Assembly (NCBI GenBank): GCA_964247055.1
Contig: OZ176050.1
Location: forward strand, 806,001-870,000
Length of the DNA stretch: 64,000 nucleotides
Direction of reading: 5' to 3'
DNA from: Paragordius varius
Lineage: Eukaryota; Nematomorpha
Part shown: one piece after another, positions 24,401 through 37,700 of the stretch
How positions within the stretch are numbered: the stretch's first letter is position 1
Layout of the letters: each line of letters begins with the position of its first letter
The notes under the pieces: generated by a model
What the model saw: the letters and a program-made list of their open reading frames with translations, nothing else
The model's database searches: none
Told to the model about the DNA's origin: nothing
Translations under genes and position numbers: made by a program

Positions 24401-27400
24401 ATACGATTTTAAAAATAAAAATGGCTACCTAAAATCCAAATTTGATCTGGTGATGTCACCATAATTTTTTTTGGGTAGCCCTATGGTAGTTCCATCATCA
24501 CCCCAAATATTTTCGAGATCGGAGTATATATGTAATTTTTATGAATTTTTTAAATATTTAAAAAATTTATTTTATACGATTTTAAAAATAAAAATGGCTA
24601 CCTAAAATCCAAATTTGATCAGGTGATGTCACCATATTTTTTTTTGGGTAGCCCTATGGTAGTTCCATCATCACCCCAAATATTTTGGGGATCGGACTAT
24701 AAATGTAATTTTTATGAATTTTTTAAATATTTAAAAAATTTATTTTATACGATTTTAAAATAAAAATGGCTACCTAAAACCCAAATTTGATCAGGTGATG
24801 TCGCCATAATTTTTTTTGGGTAGCCCTATGGTAGTTCCATCATCACCCCAAATATTTTCGAGATCGGAGTATAAATGTAATTTTTATGAATTTTTTAAAT
24901 ATTTAAAAAATTTATTTTATACGATTTTAAAAATAAAAATGGCTACCTAAAATCCAAATTTGATCAGGTGATGTCACCATAATTTTTTTTGAGTAGCCCT
25001 ATGGTAGTTCCATCATCACCCCAAATATTTTCGAGATCGGAGTATAAATGTAATTTTTATGAATTTTTTAAATATTTAAAAAATTTATTTTATACGATTT
25101 TAAAAATAAAAATGGCTACCTAAAATCCAAATTTAATCAGGTGATGCCATAATTTTTTTTGGGTAGCCCTATGGTAGTTCCATCATCACCCCAAATATTT
25201 TCGAGATCGGAGTATAAATGTAATTTTTATGAATTTTTTAAATATTTAAAAAATTTATTTTATACGATTTTAAAAATAAAAATGGCTACCTAAAATCCAA
25301 ATTTGATCAGGTGATGTCACCATAATTTTTTTGAGTAGCCCTATGGTAGTTCCATCATCACCCCAAATATTTTCGAGATCGGAGTATAAATGTAATTTTT
25401 ATGAATTTTTTAAATATTTAAAAAATTTATTTTATACGATTTTAAAAATAAAAATGGCTACCTAAAATCCAAATTTGATCAGGTGATGTCGCCATAATTT
25501 TTTTTGGGTAGCCCTATAGTAGTTCCATCATCACCCCAAATATTGAGATCGGAGTATAAATGTAATTTATATGAATTTTTTAAATATTTAAAAAATTTAT
25601 TTTATACGATTTTAAAAATAAAAATGGCTATCTATAATCCAAATTTGATCAGGTGATGTCACCATCATTTTTTTTGGGTAGCCCTATGGTAGTTCCATCA
25701 CCACCCCAAATATTTTCGAGATCGGAGTATAAATGTAATTTTTATGAATTTTTTAAATATTTAAAAAATTTATTTTATACGATTTTAAAAATAAAAATGG
25801 CTACCTAAAATCCAAATTTGATCAGGTGATGTCGCCATAATTTTTTTTGGGTAGCCCTATTCCATCATCACCCCAAATATTTTGGGGATCGGACTATAAA
25901 TGTAATTTTTATGAATTTTTTAAATATTTAAAAAATTTATTTTATACGATTTTAAAAATAAAAATGGCTACCTAAAATCCAAATTTGATCAGGTGATGTC
26001 ACCATAATTTTTTTTAGGTAGCCCTATGGTAGTTCCATCATCAACCCAAATATTTTCGAGATCGGAGTAGAAATGTAATTTTTATGAATTTTTTAAATAT
26101 TTAAAAAATTTATTTTATACGATTTTAAAATAAAAATGGCTACCTAAAATCCAAATTTGATCAGGTGATGTCTCCATAATTTTTTTTGGGTAGCCCTATG
26201 GTAGTTCCATCATCACCCCAAATATTGTCGAGATCGGAGTATAAATGTAATTTTTTTGAATTTTTTAAATATTTGAAAAATTTATTTTATACGATTTCAA
26301 AAATAAAAATGGCCACCTAAAATCTAAATTTGATCAGGTGATGTCGCCATAATTTTTTTTGGGTAGCCCTATGGTAGTTCCATCATAATCCCAAATATTT
26401 TGGGGATCGGACTATAAATGTAATTTTTTTGAATTTTTTAAATATTTAAAAAATTTATTTTATACGATTTTAAAAATAAAAATGGCTACCTAAAATCCAA
26501 ATTTGATCAGGTGATGTCACCATATTTTTTTTTGGGTAGCCCTATGGTAGTTCCATCATCACCCCAAATATTTTGGGGATCGGAGTATAAATGTAATTTT
26601 TATGAATTTTTTAAATATTTAAAAAATTTATTTTATACAATTTTAAAAATAAAAATGGCTACCTAAAATCCAAATTTGATCAGGTGATGTCACCATAATT
26701 TTTTTTGGGTAGCCCTATGGTAGTTCCATCATCACCCCAAATATTTTCGAGATCGGAGTATAAATGTAATTTTTATGAATTTTTTAAATATTTAAAAAAT
26801 TTATTTTATACGATTTTAAAAATAAAAATGGCTACCTAAAATCCAAATTTGATCAGGTGATGTCGCCATAATTTTTTTTGGGTAGCCCTATTCCATCATC
26901 ACCCCAAATATTTTGGGGATCGGACTATAAATGTAATTTTTATGAATTTTTTAAATATTTAAAAAATTTATTTTATACGATTTTAAAAATAAAAATGGCT
27001 ACCTAAAATCCAAATTTGATCAGGTGATGTCACCATAATTTTTTTTAGGTAGCCCTATGGTAGTTCCATCATCACCCCAAATATTTTCGAGATCGGAGTA
27101 TAAATGTAATTTTTATGAATTTTTTAAATATTTAAAAAATTTATTTTATACGATTTTAAAAATAAAAATGGCTACCTAAAATCCAAATTTGATCAGGTGA
27201 TGTCGCCATAATTTTTTTTGCGTAGTCCTATGGTAGTTCCATCATCACCCCAAATATTTTGGGGATCGGACTATAAATGTAATTTTTATGAATATTTAAA
27301 AAATTTATTTTATACGATTTTAAAAATAAAAATGGCTACCTAAAATCCAAATTTGATCAGGTGATGTCACCATAATTTTTTTTGGGTAGCCCTATGGTAG

Positions 27401-30160
27401 TTCCATCATCACCCCAAATATTGTCGAGATCGGAGTATAAATGTAATTTTTTTGAATTTTTTAAATATTTAAAAAATTTATTTTATACGATTTTAAAAAT
27501 AAAAATGGCTACCTAAAATCCAAATTTGATCAGGTGATGTCACCATAATTTTTTTTGCGTAGCCCTATGGTAGTTCCATCATCACCCCAAATATTTTGGG
27601 GATCAGACTATAAATGTAATTTTTATGAATTTTTTAAATATTTAAAAAATTTATTTTATACGATTTTAAAAATAAAAATGGCTACCTAAAATCCAAATTT
27701 GATCAGGTGATGTCACCATAATTTTTTTTGCGTAGCCCTATGGTAGTTCCATCATCACCCCAAATATTTTGGGGATCGGACTATAAATGTAATTTTTATG
27801 AATTTTTTAAATATTTAAAAAATTTATTTTATACGATTTTAAAAATAAAAATGGCTACCTAAAATCCAAATTTGATCAGGTGATGTCACCATAATTTTTT
27901 TTGGGTAGCCCTATGGTAGTTTCATCATCACCCCAAATATTTTGGGGATCGGACTATAAATGTAATTTTTATGAATTTTTTAAATATTTAAAAAATTTAT
28001 TTTATACGATTTTAAAAATAAAAATGGCTACCTAAAATCCAAATTTGATCAGGTGATGTCACCATAATTTTTTTTGGGTAGCCCTATGGTAGTTCATCAC
28101 CCCAAATATTTTGGGGATCGGACTATAAATGTAATTTTTATGAATTTTTTAAATATTTAAAAAATTTATTTTATACGATTTTAAAAATAAAAATGGCTAC
28201 CTAAAATCCAAATTTGATCAGGTGATGCCATAATTTTTTATGGGTAGCCCTATGGTAGTTCCATCATCACCCCAAATATTTTCGAGATCGGAGTATAAAT
28301 GTAATTTTTATGAATTTTTTAAATATTTAAAAAATTTATTTTATACGATTTTAAAAATAAAAATGGCTACCTAAAGTCCAAATTTGATCAGGTGATGTCA
28401 CCATATTTTTTTTTGGGTAGCCCTATGGTAGTTCCATCATCACCCCAAATATTTTGGGGATCGGACTATAAATGTAATTTTTATGAATTTTTTAAATATT
28501 TAAAAAATTTATTTTATACGATTTTAAAATAAAAATGGCTACCTAAAACCCAAATTTGATCAGGTGATGTCGCCATAATTTTTTTTGGGTAGCCCTATGG
28601 TAGTTCCATCATCACCCCAAATATTTTCGAGATCGGAGTATAAATGTAATTTTTATGAATTTTTTAAATATTTAAAAAATTTATTTTATACGATTTTAAA
28701 AATAAAAATGGCTACCTAAAATCCAAATTTGATCAGGTGATGTCACCATAATTTTTTTTGGGTGGCCCTATGGTAGTTCCATCATCACCCCAAATATTGT
28801 CGAGATCGGAGTATAAATGTAATTTTTTTGAATTTTTTAAATATTTAAAAAATTTATTTTATACGATTTTAAAAATAAAAATGGCTACCTAAAATCCAAT
28901 TTTGATCAGGTGATGTCGCCATAATTTTTTTTGCGTAGCCCTATGGTAGTTTCATCATCACCCCAAATATTTTGGGGATCGGACTATAAATGTAATTTTT
29001 ATGAATTTTTTAAATATTTAAAAAATTTATTTTATACGATTTTAAAAATAAAAATGGCTACCTAAAATCCAAATTTGATCTGGTGATGTCACCATAATTT
29101 TTTTTGGGTAGCCCTATGGTAGTTCCATCATCACCCCAAATATTTTCGAGATCGGAGTATAAATGTAATTTTTATGAATTTTTTAAATATTTAAAAAATT
29201 TATTTTATACGATTTTAAAAATAAAAATGGCTACCTAAAATCCAAATTTAATCAGGTGATGCCATAATTTTTTTTGGGTAGCCCTATGGTAGTTCCATCA
29301 TCACCCCAAATATTTTCGAGATCGGAGTATAAATGTAATTTTTATGAATTTTTTAAATATTTAAAAAATTTATTTTATACGATTTTAAAAATAAAAATGG
29401 CTACCTAAAATCCAAATTTGATCAGGTGATGTCACCATAATTTTTTTGAGTAGCCCTATGGTAGTTCCATCATCACCCCAAATATTTTCGAGATCGGAGT
29501 ATAAATGTAATTTTTATGAATTTTTTAAATATTTAAAAAATTTATTTTATACGATTTTAAAAATAAAAATGGCTACCTAAAATCCAAATTTGATCAGGTG
29601 ATGTCGCCATAATTTTTTTTGGGTAGCCCTATAGTAGTTCCATCATCACCCCAAATATTGAGATCGGAGTATAAATGTAATTTATATGAATTTTTTAAAT
29701 ATTTAAAAAATTTATTTTATACGATTTTAAAAATAAAAATGGCTATCTATAATCCAAATTTGATCAGGTGATGTCACCATCATTTTTTTTGGGTAGCCCT
29801 ATGGTAGTTCCATCATCACCCCAAATATTTTCGAGATCGGAGTATAAATGTAATTTTTATGAATTTTTTAAATATTTAAAAAATTTATTTTATACGATTT
29901 TAAAAATAAAAATGGCTACCTAAAATCCAAATTTGATCAGGTGATGTCGCCATAATTTTTTTTGGGTAGCCCTATTCCATCATCACCCCAAATATTTTGG
30001 GGATCGGACTATAAATGTAATTTTTATGAATTTTTTAAATATTTAAAAAATTTATTTTATACGATTTTAAAAATAAAAATGGCTACCTAAAATCCAAATT
30101 TGATCAGGTGATGTCACCATAATTTTTTTTAGGTAGCCCTATGGTAGTTCCATCATCAAC
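21406..30160 (+). repeat. HOR region D: 27-monomer unit (~4.64 kb) and shortened second copy
   Basis: From about 21,406 the sequence recurs at about 26,041: GATGTCTCC near 21,532/26,171 (4,639 bp), GCGTAGTCC 22583/27220 (4,637), TGATGCC 23591/28224, TAAAACCC 23911/28544 and GGTGGCCC 24129/28762 (4,633). The second copy then skips three monomers found at about 24,600-25,120 in the first, after which the offset drops to 4,115 bp (TTAATCAG 25133/29248). The unit starts again at about 30,156. Confidence 0.85.
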
Positions 30161-30599
30161 CCAAATATTTTCGAGATCGGAGTATAAATGTAATTTTTAT
30201 GAATTTTTTAAATATTTAAAAAATTTATTTTATACGATTTTAAAAATAAAAATGGCTACCTAAAATCCAAATTTGATCTGGTGATGTCACCATAATTTTT
30301 TTTGGGTAGCCCTATGGTAGTTCCATCATCACCCCAAATATTTTCGAGATCGGAGTATAAATGTAATTTTTATGAATTTTTTAAATATTTAAAAAATTTA
30401 TTTTATACGATTTTAAAAATAAAAATGGCTACCTAAAATCCAAATTTAATCAGGTGATGCCATAATTTTTTTTGGGTAGCCCTATGGTAGTTCCATCATC
30501 ACCCCAAATATTTTCGAGATCGGAGTATAAATGTAATTTTTATGAATTTTTTAAATATTTAAAAAATTTATTTTATACGATTTTAAAAATAAAAATGGC

Positions 30600-32480
30600 T
30601 ACCTAAAATCCAATTTTGATCAGGTGATGTCGCCATAATTTTTTTTGCGTAGCCCTATGGTAGTTTCATCATCACCCCAAATATTTTGGGGATCGGACTA
30701 TAAATGTAATTTTTATGAATTTTTTAAATATTTAAAAAATTTATTTTATACGATTTTAAAAATAAAAATGGCTACCTAAAATCCAAATTTGATCTGGTGA
30801 TGTCACCATAATTTTTTTTGGGTAGCCCTATGGTAGTTCCATCATCACCCCAAATATTTTCGAGATCGGAGTATAAATGTAATTTTTATGAATTTTTTAA
30901 ATATTTAAAAAATTTATTTTATACGATTTTAAAAATAAAAATGGCTACCTAAAATCCAAATTTGATCAGGTGATGTCACCATATTTTTTTTTGGGTAGCC
31001 CTATGGTAGTTCCATCATCACCCCAAATATTTTGGGGATCGGACTATAAATGTAATTTTTATGAATTTTTTAAATATTTAAAAAATTTATTTTATACGAT
31101 TTTAAAATAAAAATGGCTACCTAAAACCCAAATTTGATCAGGTGATGTCGCCATAATTTTTTTTGGGTAGCCCTATGGTAGTTCCATCATCACCCCAAAT
31201 ATTTTCGAGATCGGAGTATAAATGTAATTTTTATGAATTTTTTAAATATTTAAAAAATTTATTTTATACGATTTTAAAAATAAAAATGGCTACCTAAAAT
31301 CCAAATTTGATCAGGTGATGTCACCATAATTTTTTTTGAGTAGCCCTATGGTAGTTCCATCATCACCCCAAATATTTTCGAGATCGGAGTATAAATGTAA
31401 TTTTTATGAATTTTTTAAATATTTAAAAAATTTATTTTATACGATTTTAAAAATAAAAATGGCTACCTAAAATCCAAATTTAATCAGGTGATGCCATAAT
31501 TTTTTTTGGGTAGCCCTATGGTAGTTCCATCATCACCCCAAATATTTTCGAGATCGGAGTATAAATGTAATTTTTATGAATTTTTTAAATATTTAAAAAA
31601 TTTATTTTATACGATTTTAAAAATAAAAATGGCTACCTAAAATCCAAATTTGATCAGGTGATGTCACCATAATTTTTTTGAGTAGCCCTATGGTAGTTCC
31701 ATCATCACCCCAAATATTTTCGAGATCGGAGTATAAATGTAATTTTTATGAATTTTTTAAATATTTAAAAAATTTATTTTATACGATTTTAAAAATAAAA
31801 ATGGCTACCTAAAATCCAAATTTGATCAGGTGATGTCGCCATAATTTTTTTTGGGTAGCCCTATAGTAGTTCCATCATCACCCCAAATATTGAGATCGGA
31901 GTATAAATGTAATTTTTATGAATTTTTTAAATATTTAAAAAATTTATTTTATACGATTTTAAAAATAAAAATGGCTACCTAAAATCCAAATTTGATCAGG
32001 TGATGTCGCCATAATTTTTTTTGCGTAGTCCTATGGTAGTTCCATCATCACCCCAAATATTTTGGGGATCGGACTATAAATGTAATTTTTATGAATATTT
32101 AAAAAATTTATTTTATACGATTTTAAAAATAAAAATGGCTACCTAAAATCCAAATTTGATCAGGTGATGTCACCATAATTTTTTTTGGGTAGCCCTATGG
32201 TAGTTCCATCATCACCCCAAATATTGTCGAGATCGGAGTATAAATGTAATTTTTTTGAATTTTTTAAATATTTAAAAAATTTATTTTATACGATTTTAAA
32301 AATAAAAATGGCTACCTAAAATCCAAATTTGATCAGGTGATGTCACCATAATTTTTTTTGCGTAGCCCTATGGTAGTTCCATCATCACCCCAAATATTTT
32401 GGGGATCGGACTATAAATGTAATTTTTATGAATTTTTTAAATATTTAAAAAATTTATTTTATACGATTTTAAAAATAAAA
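30600..32480 (+). repeat. Shuffled block: pieces of the 4.6-kb unit in new order
   Basis: About 30,600-31,900 matches about 24,255-25,550 at a constant offset of 6,347 bp (CCAATTTT 24263/30610, TAAAACCC 24775/31122, TTAATCAG 25133/31480, CCAAATATTGAGATC near 25,541/31,888). It then jumps to sequence matching about 27.1-27.8 kb (GCGTAGTCC 27220/32023, offset 4,803). The junction lies within or next to the 3-bp-deleted monomer near 31.9 kb. Confidence 0.75.
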
Positions 32481-34181
32481 ATGGCTACCTAAAATGCAAA
32501 TTTGATCAGGTGATGTCGCCATAATTTTTTTGGGTAGCCCTATTCCATCATCACCCCAAATATTTTGGGGATCGGACTATCAATGTAATTTTTATGAATT
32601 TTTTAAATATTTAAAAAATTTATTTTATACGATTTTAAAAATAAAAATGGCTACCTAAAATCCAAATTTGATCAGGTGATGTCACCATAATTTTTTTTGG
32701 GTAGCCCTATGGTAGTTTCATCATCACCCCAAATATTTTGGGGATCGGACTACAAATGTAATTTTTATGAATTTTTTAAATATTTAAAAAATTTATTTTA
32801 TACGATTTTAAAAATAAAAATGGCTACCTAAAATCCAAATTTGATCAGGTGATGTCACCATAATTTTTTTTGGGTAGCCCTATGGTAGTTCCATCATCAC
32901 CCCAAATATTTTGGGGATCGGACTATAAATGTAATTTTTATGAATTTTTTAAATATTTAAAAAATTTATTTTATACGATTTTAAAAATAAAAATGGCTAC
33001 CTAAAATCCAAATTTGATCAGGTGATGCCATAATTATTTTTGGGTAGCCCTATGGTAGTTCCATCATCACCCCAAATATTTTCGAGATCGGAGTATAAAT
33101 GTAATTTTTATGAATTTTTTAAATATTAAAAAAATTTATTTTATACGATTTTAAAAATAAAAATGGCTACCTAAAATCCAAATTTGATCAGGTGATGTCA
33201 CCATAATTTTTTTTGGGTAGCCCTATGGTAGTTCCATCATCACCCCAAATATTTTGGGGATCGGACTATAAATGTAATTTTTATGAATTTTTTAAATATT
33301 TAAAAAATTTATTTTATACGATTTTAAAAATAAAAATGGCTACCTAAAATCCAAATTTGATCAGGTGATGCCATAATTATTTTTGGGTAGCCCTATGGTA
33401 GTTCCATCATCACCCCAAATATTGAGATCGGAGTATAAATGTAATTTATATGAATATTTTAAATATTTAAAAAATTTATTTTATACGATTTTAAAAATAA
33501 AAATGGCTACCTAAAATCCAAATTTTATCAGGTGATGTCACCATAATTTCCCTATGGTAGTTCCATCATCACCCCAAATATTTTCGAGATCGGAGTATAA
33601 ATGTAATTTTTATGAATTTTTTAAATATTTAAAAAATTTATTTTATACGATTTTAAAAATAAAAATGGCTACACTAAAATCATTTGATCAGGTAATGTCG
33701 CCATAATATTTTTTGGGTAGCCCTATAGTAGTTCCATCATCACCCCAAATATTTTCGAGATCGGAGTATAAATGTGATTTTTATGAATTTTTTAAATATT
33801 TAAAAAATTTATTTTATACGATTTTAAAAATAAAAATGGCTACCTAAAATCCAAATTTGGTCAGGTGATGTCACTATAATTTTTTTTGGGTAGCCCTATG
33901 GTAGTTCCATCATCACCCCAAATATTTTCGAGATCGAAGTATAAATGTAATTTTTATGAATTTTTTAAATATTTAAAAAATTTATTTTATACGATTGTAA
34001 AAATAAAAATGGCTACCTAAAATCCAAATTTGATCAGGTGATGTCGCCATAATTTTTTTTAGGTAGCCCTATGGTAGTTCCATCATCACCCTAAATATTT
34101 TGGGGATCGGACTATAAATGTAATTTTTATGAATTTTTTAAATATTTAAAAAATTTATTTTATACGATTTTAAAAATAAAA

Positions 34182-34355
34182 ATGGCTACACTAAAATCCA
34201 AATTTGATCAGGTAATGTCGCCATAATATTTTTTGGGTAGCCCTATGGTAGTTCCATCATCACCCCAATGATTTTCGAGATCGAAGTATAAATGTAATTT
34301 TTATGAATTTTTTAAATATTTAAAAAATTTATTTTATACGATTTTAAAAATAAAA
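34182..34355 (+). repeat. 174-bp monomer subtype (CTACACT, 1-bp insertion)
   Basis: GGCTACCTAAA becomes GGCTACACTAAA, adding one base. It usually comes with CAGGTAATGTCGCC and the interrupted T-run AATATTTTTT. I located copies of CTACACT at 33669, 34186, 34522, 34869, 36067, 36414, 36934, 37281, 37974, 38667, 39706, 40572, 41955, 42809, 43329, 43676, 44369, 45235, 46273 and 46619. None was found outside 33.6-46.7 kb, so this subfamily has spread only locally. Confidence 0.9.
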
Positions 34356-34517
34356 ATGGCTACCTAAAATCCAAATTTGATCAGGTGATGTCACCATAAT
34401 TTCCCTATGGTAGTTCCATCATCACCCCAAATATTTTCGAGATCGGAGTATAAATGTAATTTTTATGAATTTTTTAAATATTTAAAAAATTTATTTTATA
34501 CGATTTTAAAAATAAAA
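34356..34517 (+). repeat. 162-bp monomer subtype (AATTTCCCTATGG, 11-bp deletion)
   Basis: The T-run and GGGTAG are lost, joining CCATAATTT directly to CCCTATGG. This removes the GGTAGCC arm. Copies start TTTCCC at 33547, 34399, 35601 and 42687 only. The spacing of 852 bp between the first two and the 7,086-bp offset between the last two show it travelled inside larger duplications. Confidence 0.85.
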
Positions 34518-34789
34518 ATGGCTACACTAAAATCGAAATTTGATCAGGTAATGTCGCCATAATATTTTTTGGGTAGCCCTATAGTAGTTCCATCATCACC
34601 CCAAATATTTTCGAGATCGGAGTATAAATGTGATTTTTATGAATTTTTTAAATATTTAAAAAATTTATTTTATACGATTTTAAAAATAAAAATGGCTACC
34701 TAAAATCCAAATTTGGTCAGGTGATGTCACTATAATTTTTTTTGGGTAGCCCTATGGTAGTTCCATCATCACCCCAAATATTTTCGAGA

Positions 34790-37700
34790 TCGGAATATAA
34801 ATGTAATTTTTATCAATTTTTTAAATATTTAAAAAATTTATTTTATACGATTTTAAAAATAAAAATGGCTACACTAAAATCCAAATTTAATCAGGTGATG
34901 TCACCATAATTTTTTTTGGGTAGCCCTATGGTAGTTCCATCATCACCCCAAATATTGTCGAGATCGGAGTATAAATGTAATTTTTTTGAATTTTTTAAAT
35001 ATTTAAAAAATTTATTTTATACGATTTTAAAAATAAAAATGGCTACCTAAAATCCAAATTTGATCAGGTGATGTCGCCATAATTTTTTTTGGGTAGCCCT
35101 ATGGTAGTTCCATCATCACCCCAAATATTTTCGAGATCGGAGTATAAATGTAATTTTTATGAATTTTTTAAATATTTAAAAAATTTATTTTATACGATTT
35201 TAAAAATAAAAATGGCTTCCTAAAATCCAAATTTGATCAGGTGATGTCACGATAATTTTTTTTGGGTAGCCCTATGGTAGTTCCATCATCACCCCAAATA
35301 TTGTCGAGATCGGAGTATAAATGTAATTTTTTAGAATTTTTTAAATATTTAAAAAATTTATTTTATACGATTTTAAAAATAAAAATGGCTACCTAAAATC
35401 CAAATTTGATCAGGTGATGTCGTCATAATTTTTTTGCGTAGCCCTATGGTAGTTCTATCATCACCCCAAATATTTTGGGGATCGGACTATAAATGTAATT
35501 TTTATGAATTTTTTAAATATTTAAAAAATTTATTTTATACGATTTTAAAAATAAAAATGGCTACCTAAAATCCAAATTTGATCAGGTGATGTCACCATAA
35601 TTTCCCTATGGTAGTTCCATCATCACCCCAAATATTTTCGAGATCGGAGTATAAATGTGATTTTTATGAATTTTTTAAATATTTAAAAAATTTATTTTAT
35701 ACGATTTTAAATAAAAATGGCTACCTAAAATCCAAATTTGGTCAGGTGATGTCACTATAATTTTTTTTGGGTAGCCCTATGGTAGTTCCATCATCACCCC
35801 AAATATTTTCGAGATCGAAGTATAAATGTAATTTTTATGAATTTTTTAAATATTTAAAAAATTTATTTTATACGATTGTAAAAATAAAAATGGCTACCTA
35901 AAATCCAAATTTGATCAGGTGATGTCGCCATAATTTTTTTTAGGTAGCCCTATGGTAGTTCCATCATCACCCTAAATATTTTGGGGATCGGACTATAAAT
36001 GTAATTTTTATGAATTTTTTAAATATTTAAAAAATTTATTTTATACGATTTTAAAAATAAAAATGGCTACACTAAAATCCAAATTTGATCAGGTAATGTC
36101 GCCATAATATTTTTTGGGTAGCCCTATGGTAGTTCCATCATCACCCCAAATATTTTCGAGATCGAAGTATAAATGTAATTTTTATGAATTTTTTAAATAT
36201 TTAAAAAATTTATTTTATACGATTTTAAAAATAAAAATGGCTACCTAAAATCCAAATTTGATCAGGTGATGTCACCATAATTTTTTTTGGGTAGCCCTAT
36301 GGTAGTTCCATCATCACCCCAAATATTTTCGAGATCGGAGTATAAATGTAATTTTTATGAATTTTTTAAATATTTAAAAAATTTATTTTATACGATTTTA
36401 AAAATAAAAATGGCTACACTAAAATCCAAATTTGATCAGGTAATGTCGCCATAATATTTTTTGGGTAGCCCTATAGTAGTTCCATCAGCACCCCAAATAT
36501 TTTCGAGATCGGAGTATAAATGTGATTTTTATGAATTTTTTAAATATTTAAAAAATTTATTTTATACGATTTTAAAAATAAAAATGGCTACCTAAAATCC
36601 AAATTTGGTCAGGTGATGTCACTATAATTTTTTTTGTGTAGCCCTATGGTAGTTCCATCATCACCCCAAATATTTTCGAGATCGAAGTATAAATGTAATT
36701 TTTATGAATTTTTTAAATATTTAAAAAATTTATTTTATACGAATGTAAAAATAAAAATGGCTACCTAAAATCCAAATTTGATCAGGTGATGTCACCATAA
36801 TTTTTTTTGGGTAGCCCTATGGTAGTTCCATCATCACCCCAAATATTTTCGAGATCGGAGTATAAATGTGATTTTTATGAATTTTTTAAATATTTAAAAA
36901 ATTTATTTTATACGATTTTAAAAATAAAAATGGCTACACTAAAATCCAAATTTGATCAGGTAATGTCGCCATAATATTTTTTGGGTAGCCCTATGGTAGT
37001 TCCATCATCACCCCAAATATTTTCGAGATCGAAGTATAAATGTAATTTTTATGAATTTTTTAAATATTTAAAAAATTTATTTTATACGATTTTAAAAATA
37101 AAAATGGCTACCTAAAATCCAAATTTGATCAGGTGATGTCACCATAATTTTTTTTGGGTAGCCCTATGGTAGTTCCATCATCACCCCAAATATTTTCGAG
37201 ATCGGAGTATAAATGTAATTTTTATGAATTTTTTAAATATTTAAAAAATTTATTTTATACGATTTTAAAAATAAAAATGGCTACACTAAAATCCAAATTT
37301 GATCAGGTAATGTCGCCATAATATTTTTTGGGTAGCCCTATAGTAGTTCCATCAGCACCCCAAATATTTTCGAGATCGGAGTATAAATGTGATTTTTATG
37401 AATTTTTTAAATATTTAAAAAATTTATTTTATACGATTTTAAAAATAAAAATGGCTACCTAAAATCCAAATTTGGTCAGGTGATGTCACTATAATTTTTT
37501 TTGTGTAGCCCTATGGTAGTTCCATCATCACCCCAAATATTTTCGAGATCGAAGTATAAATGTAATTTTTATGAATTTTTTAAATATTTAAAAAATTTAT
37601 TTTATACGAATGTAAAAATAAAAATGGCTACCTAAAATCCAAATTTGATCAGGTGATGTCACCATAATTTTTTTTGGGTAGCCCTATGGTAGTTCCATCA

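Larger units (their letters stand above)
33540..34790 (+). repeat. Region E start: 5-monomer unit (~852 bp) in tandem
   Basis: TTTCCC at 33547/34399 and CTACACT at 33669/34522 repeat at 852-853 bp. The first CTACACT monomer has an additional short loss (CTAAAATCATTTGATC versus CTAAAATCGAAATTTGATC). The unit contains a type W monomer near 34,100 with CACCCTAAATATT. It is the entry point of the CTACACT subfamily into the array. Confidence 0.72.

Noticed and set aside
33540-33700. Possible transposon scar at the two deleted monomers (AATTTCCCTATGG and CTAAAATCATTTG)
   Set aside because: Both are simple small deletions within the monomer. No foreign bases, target-site duplication or terminal repeats are present.
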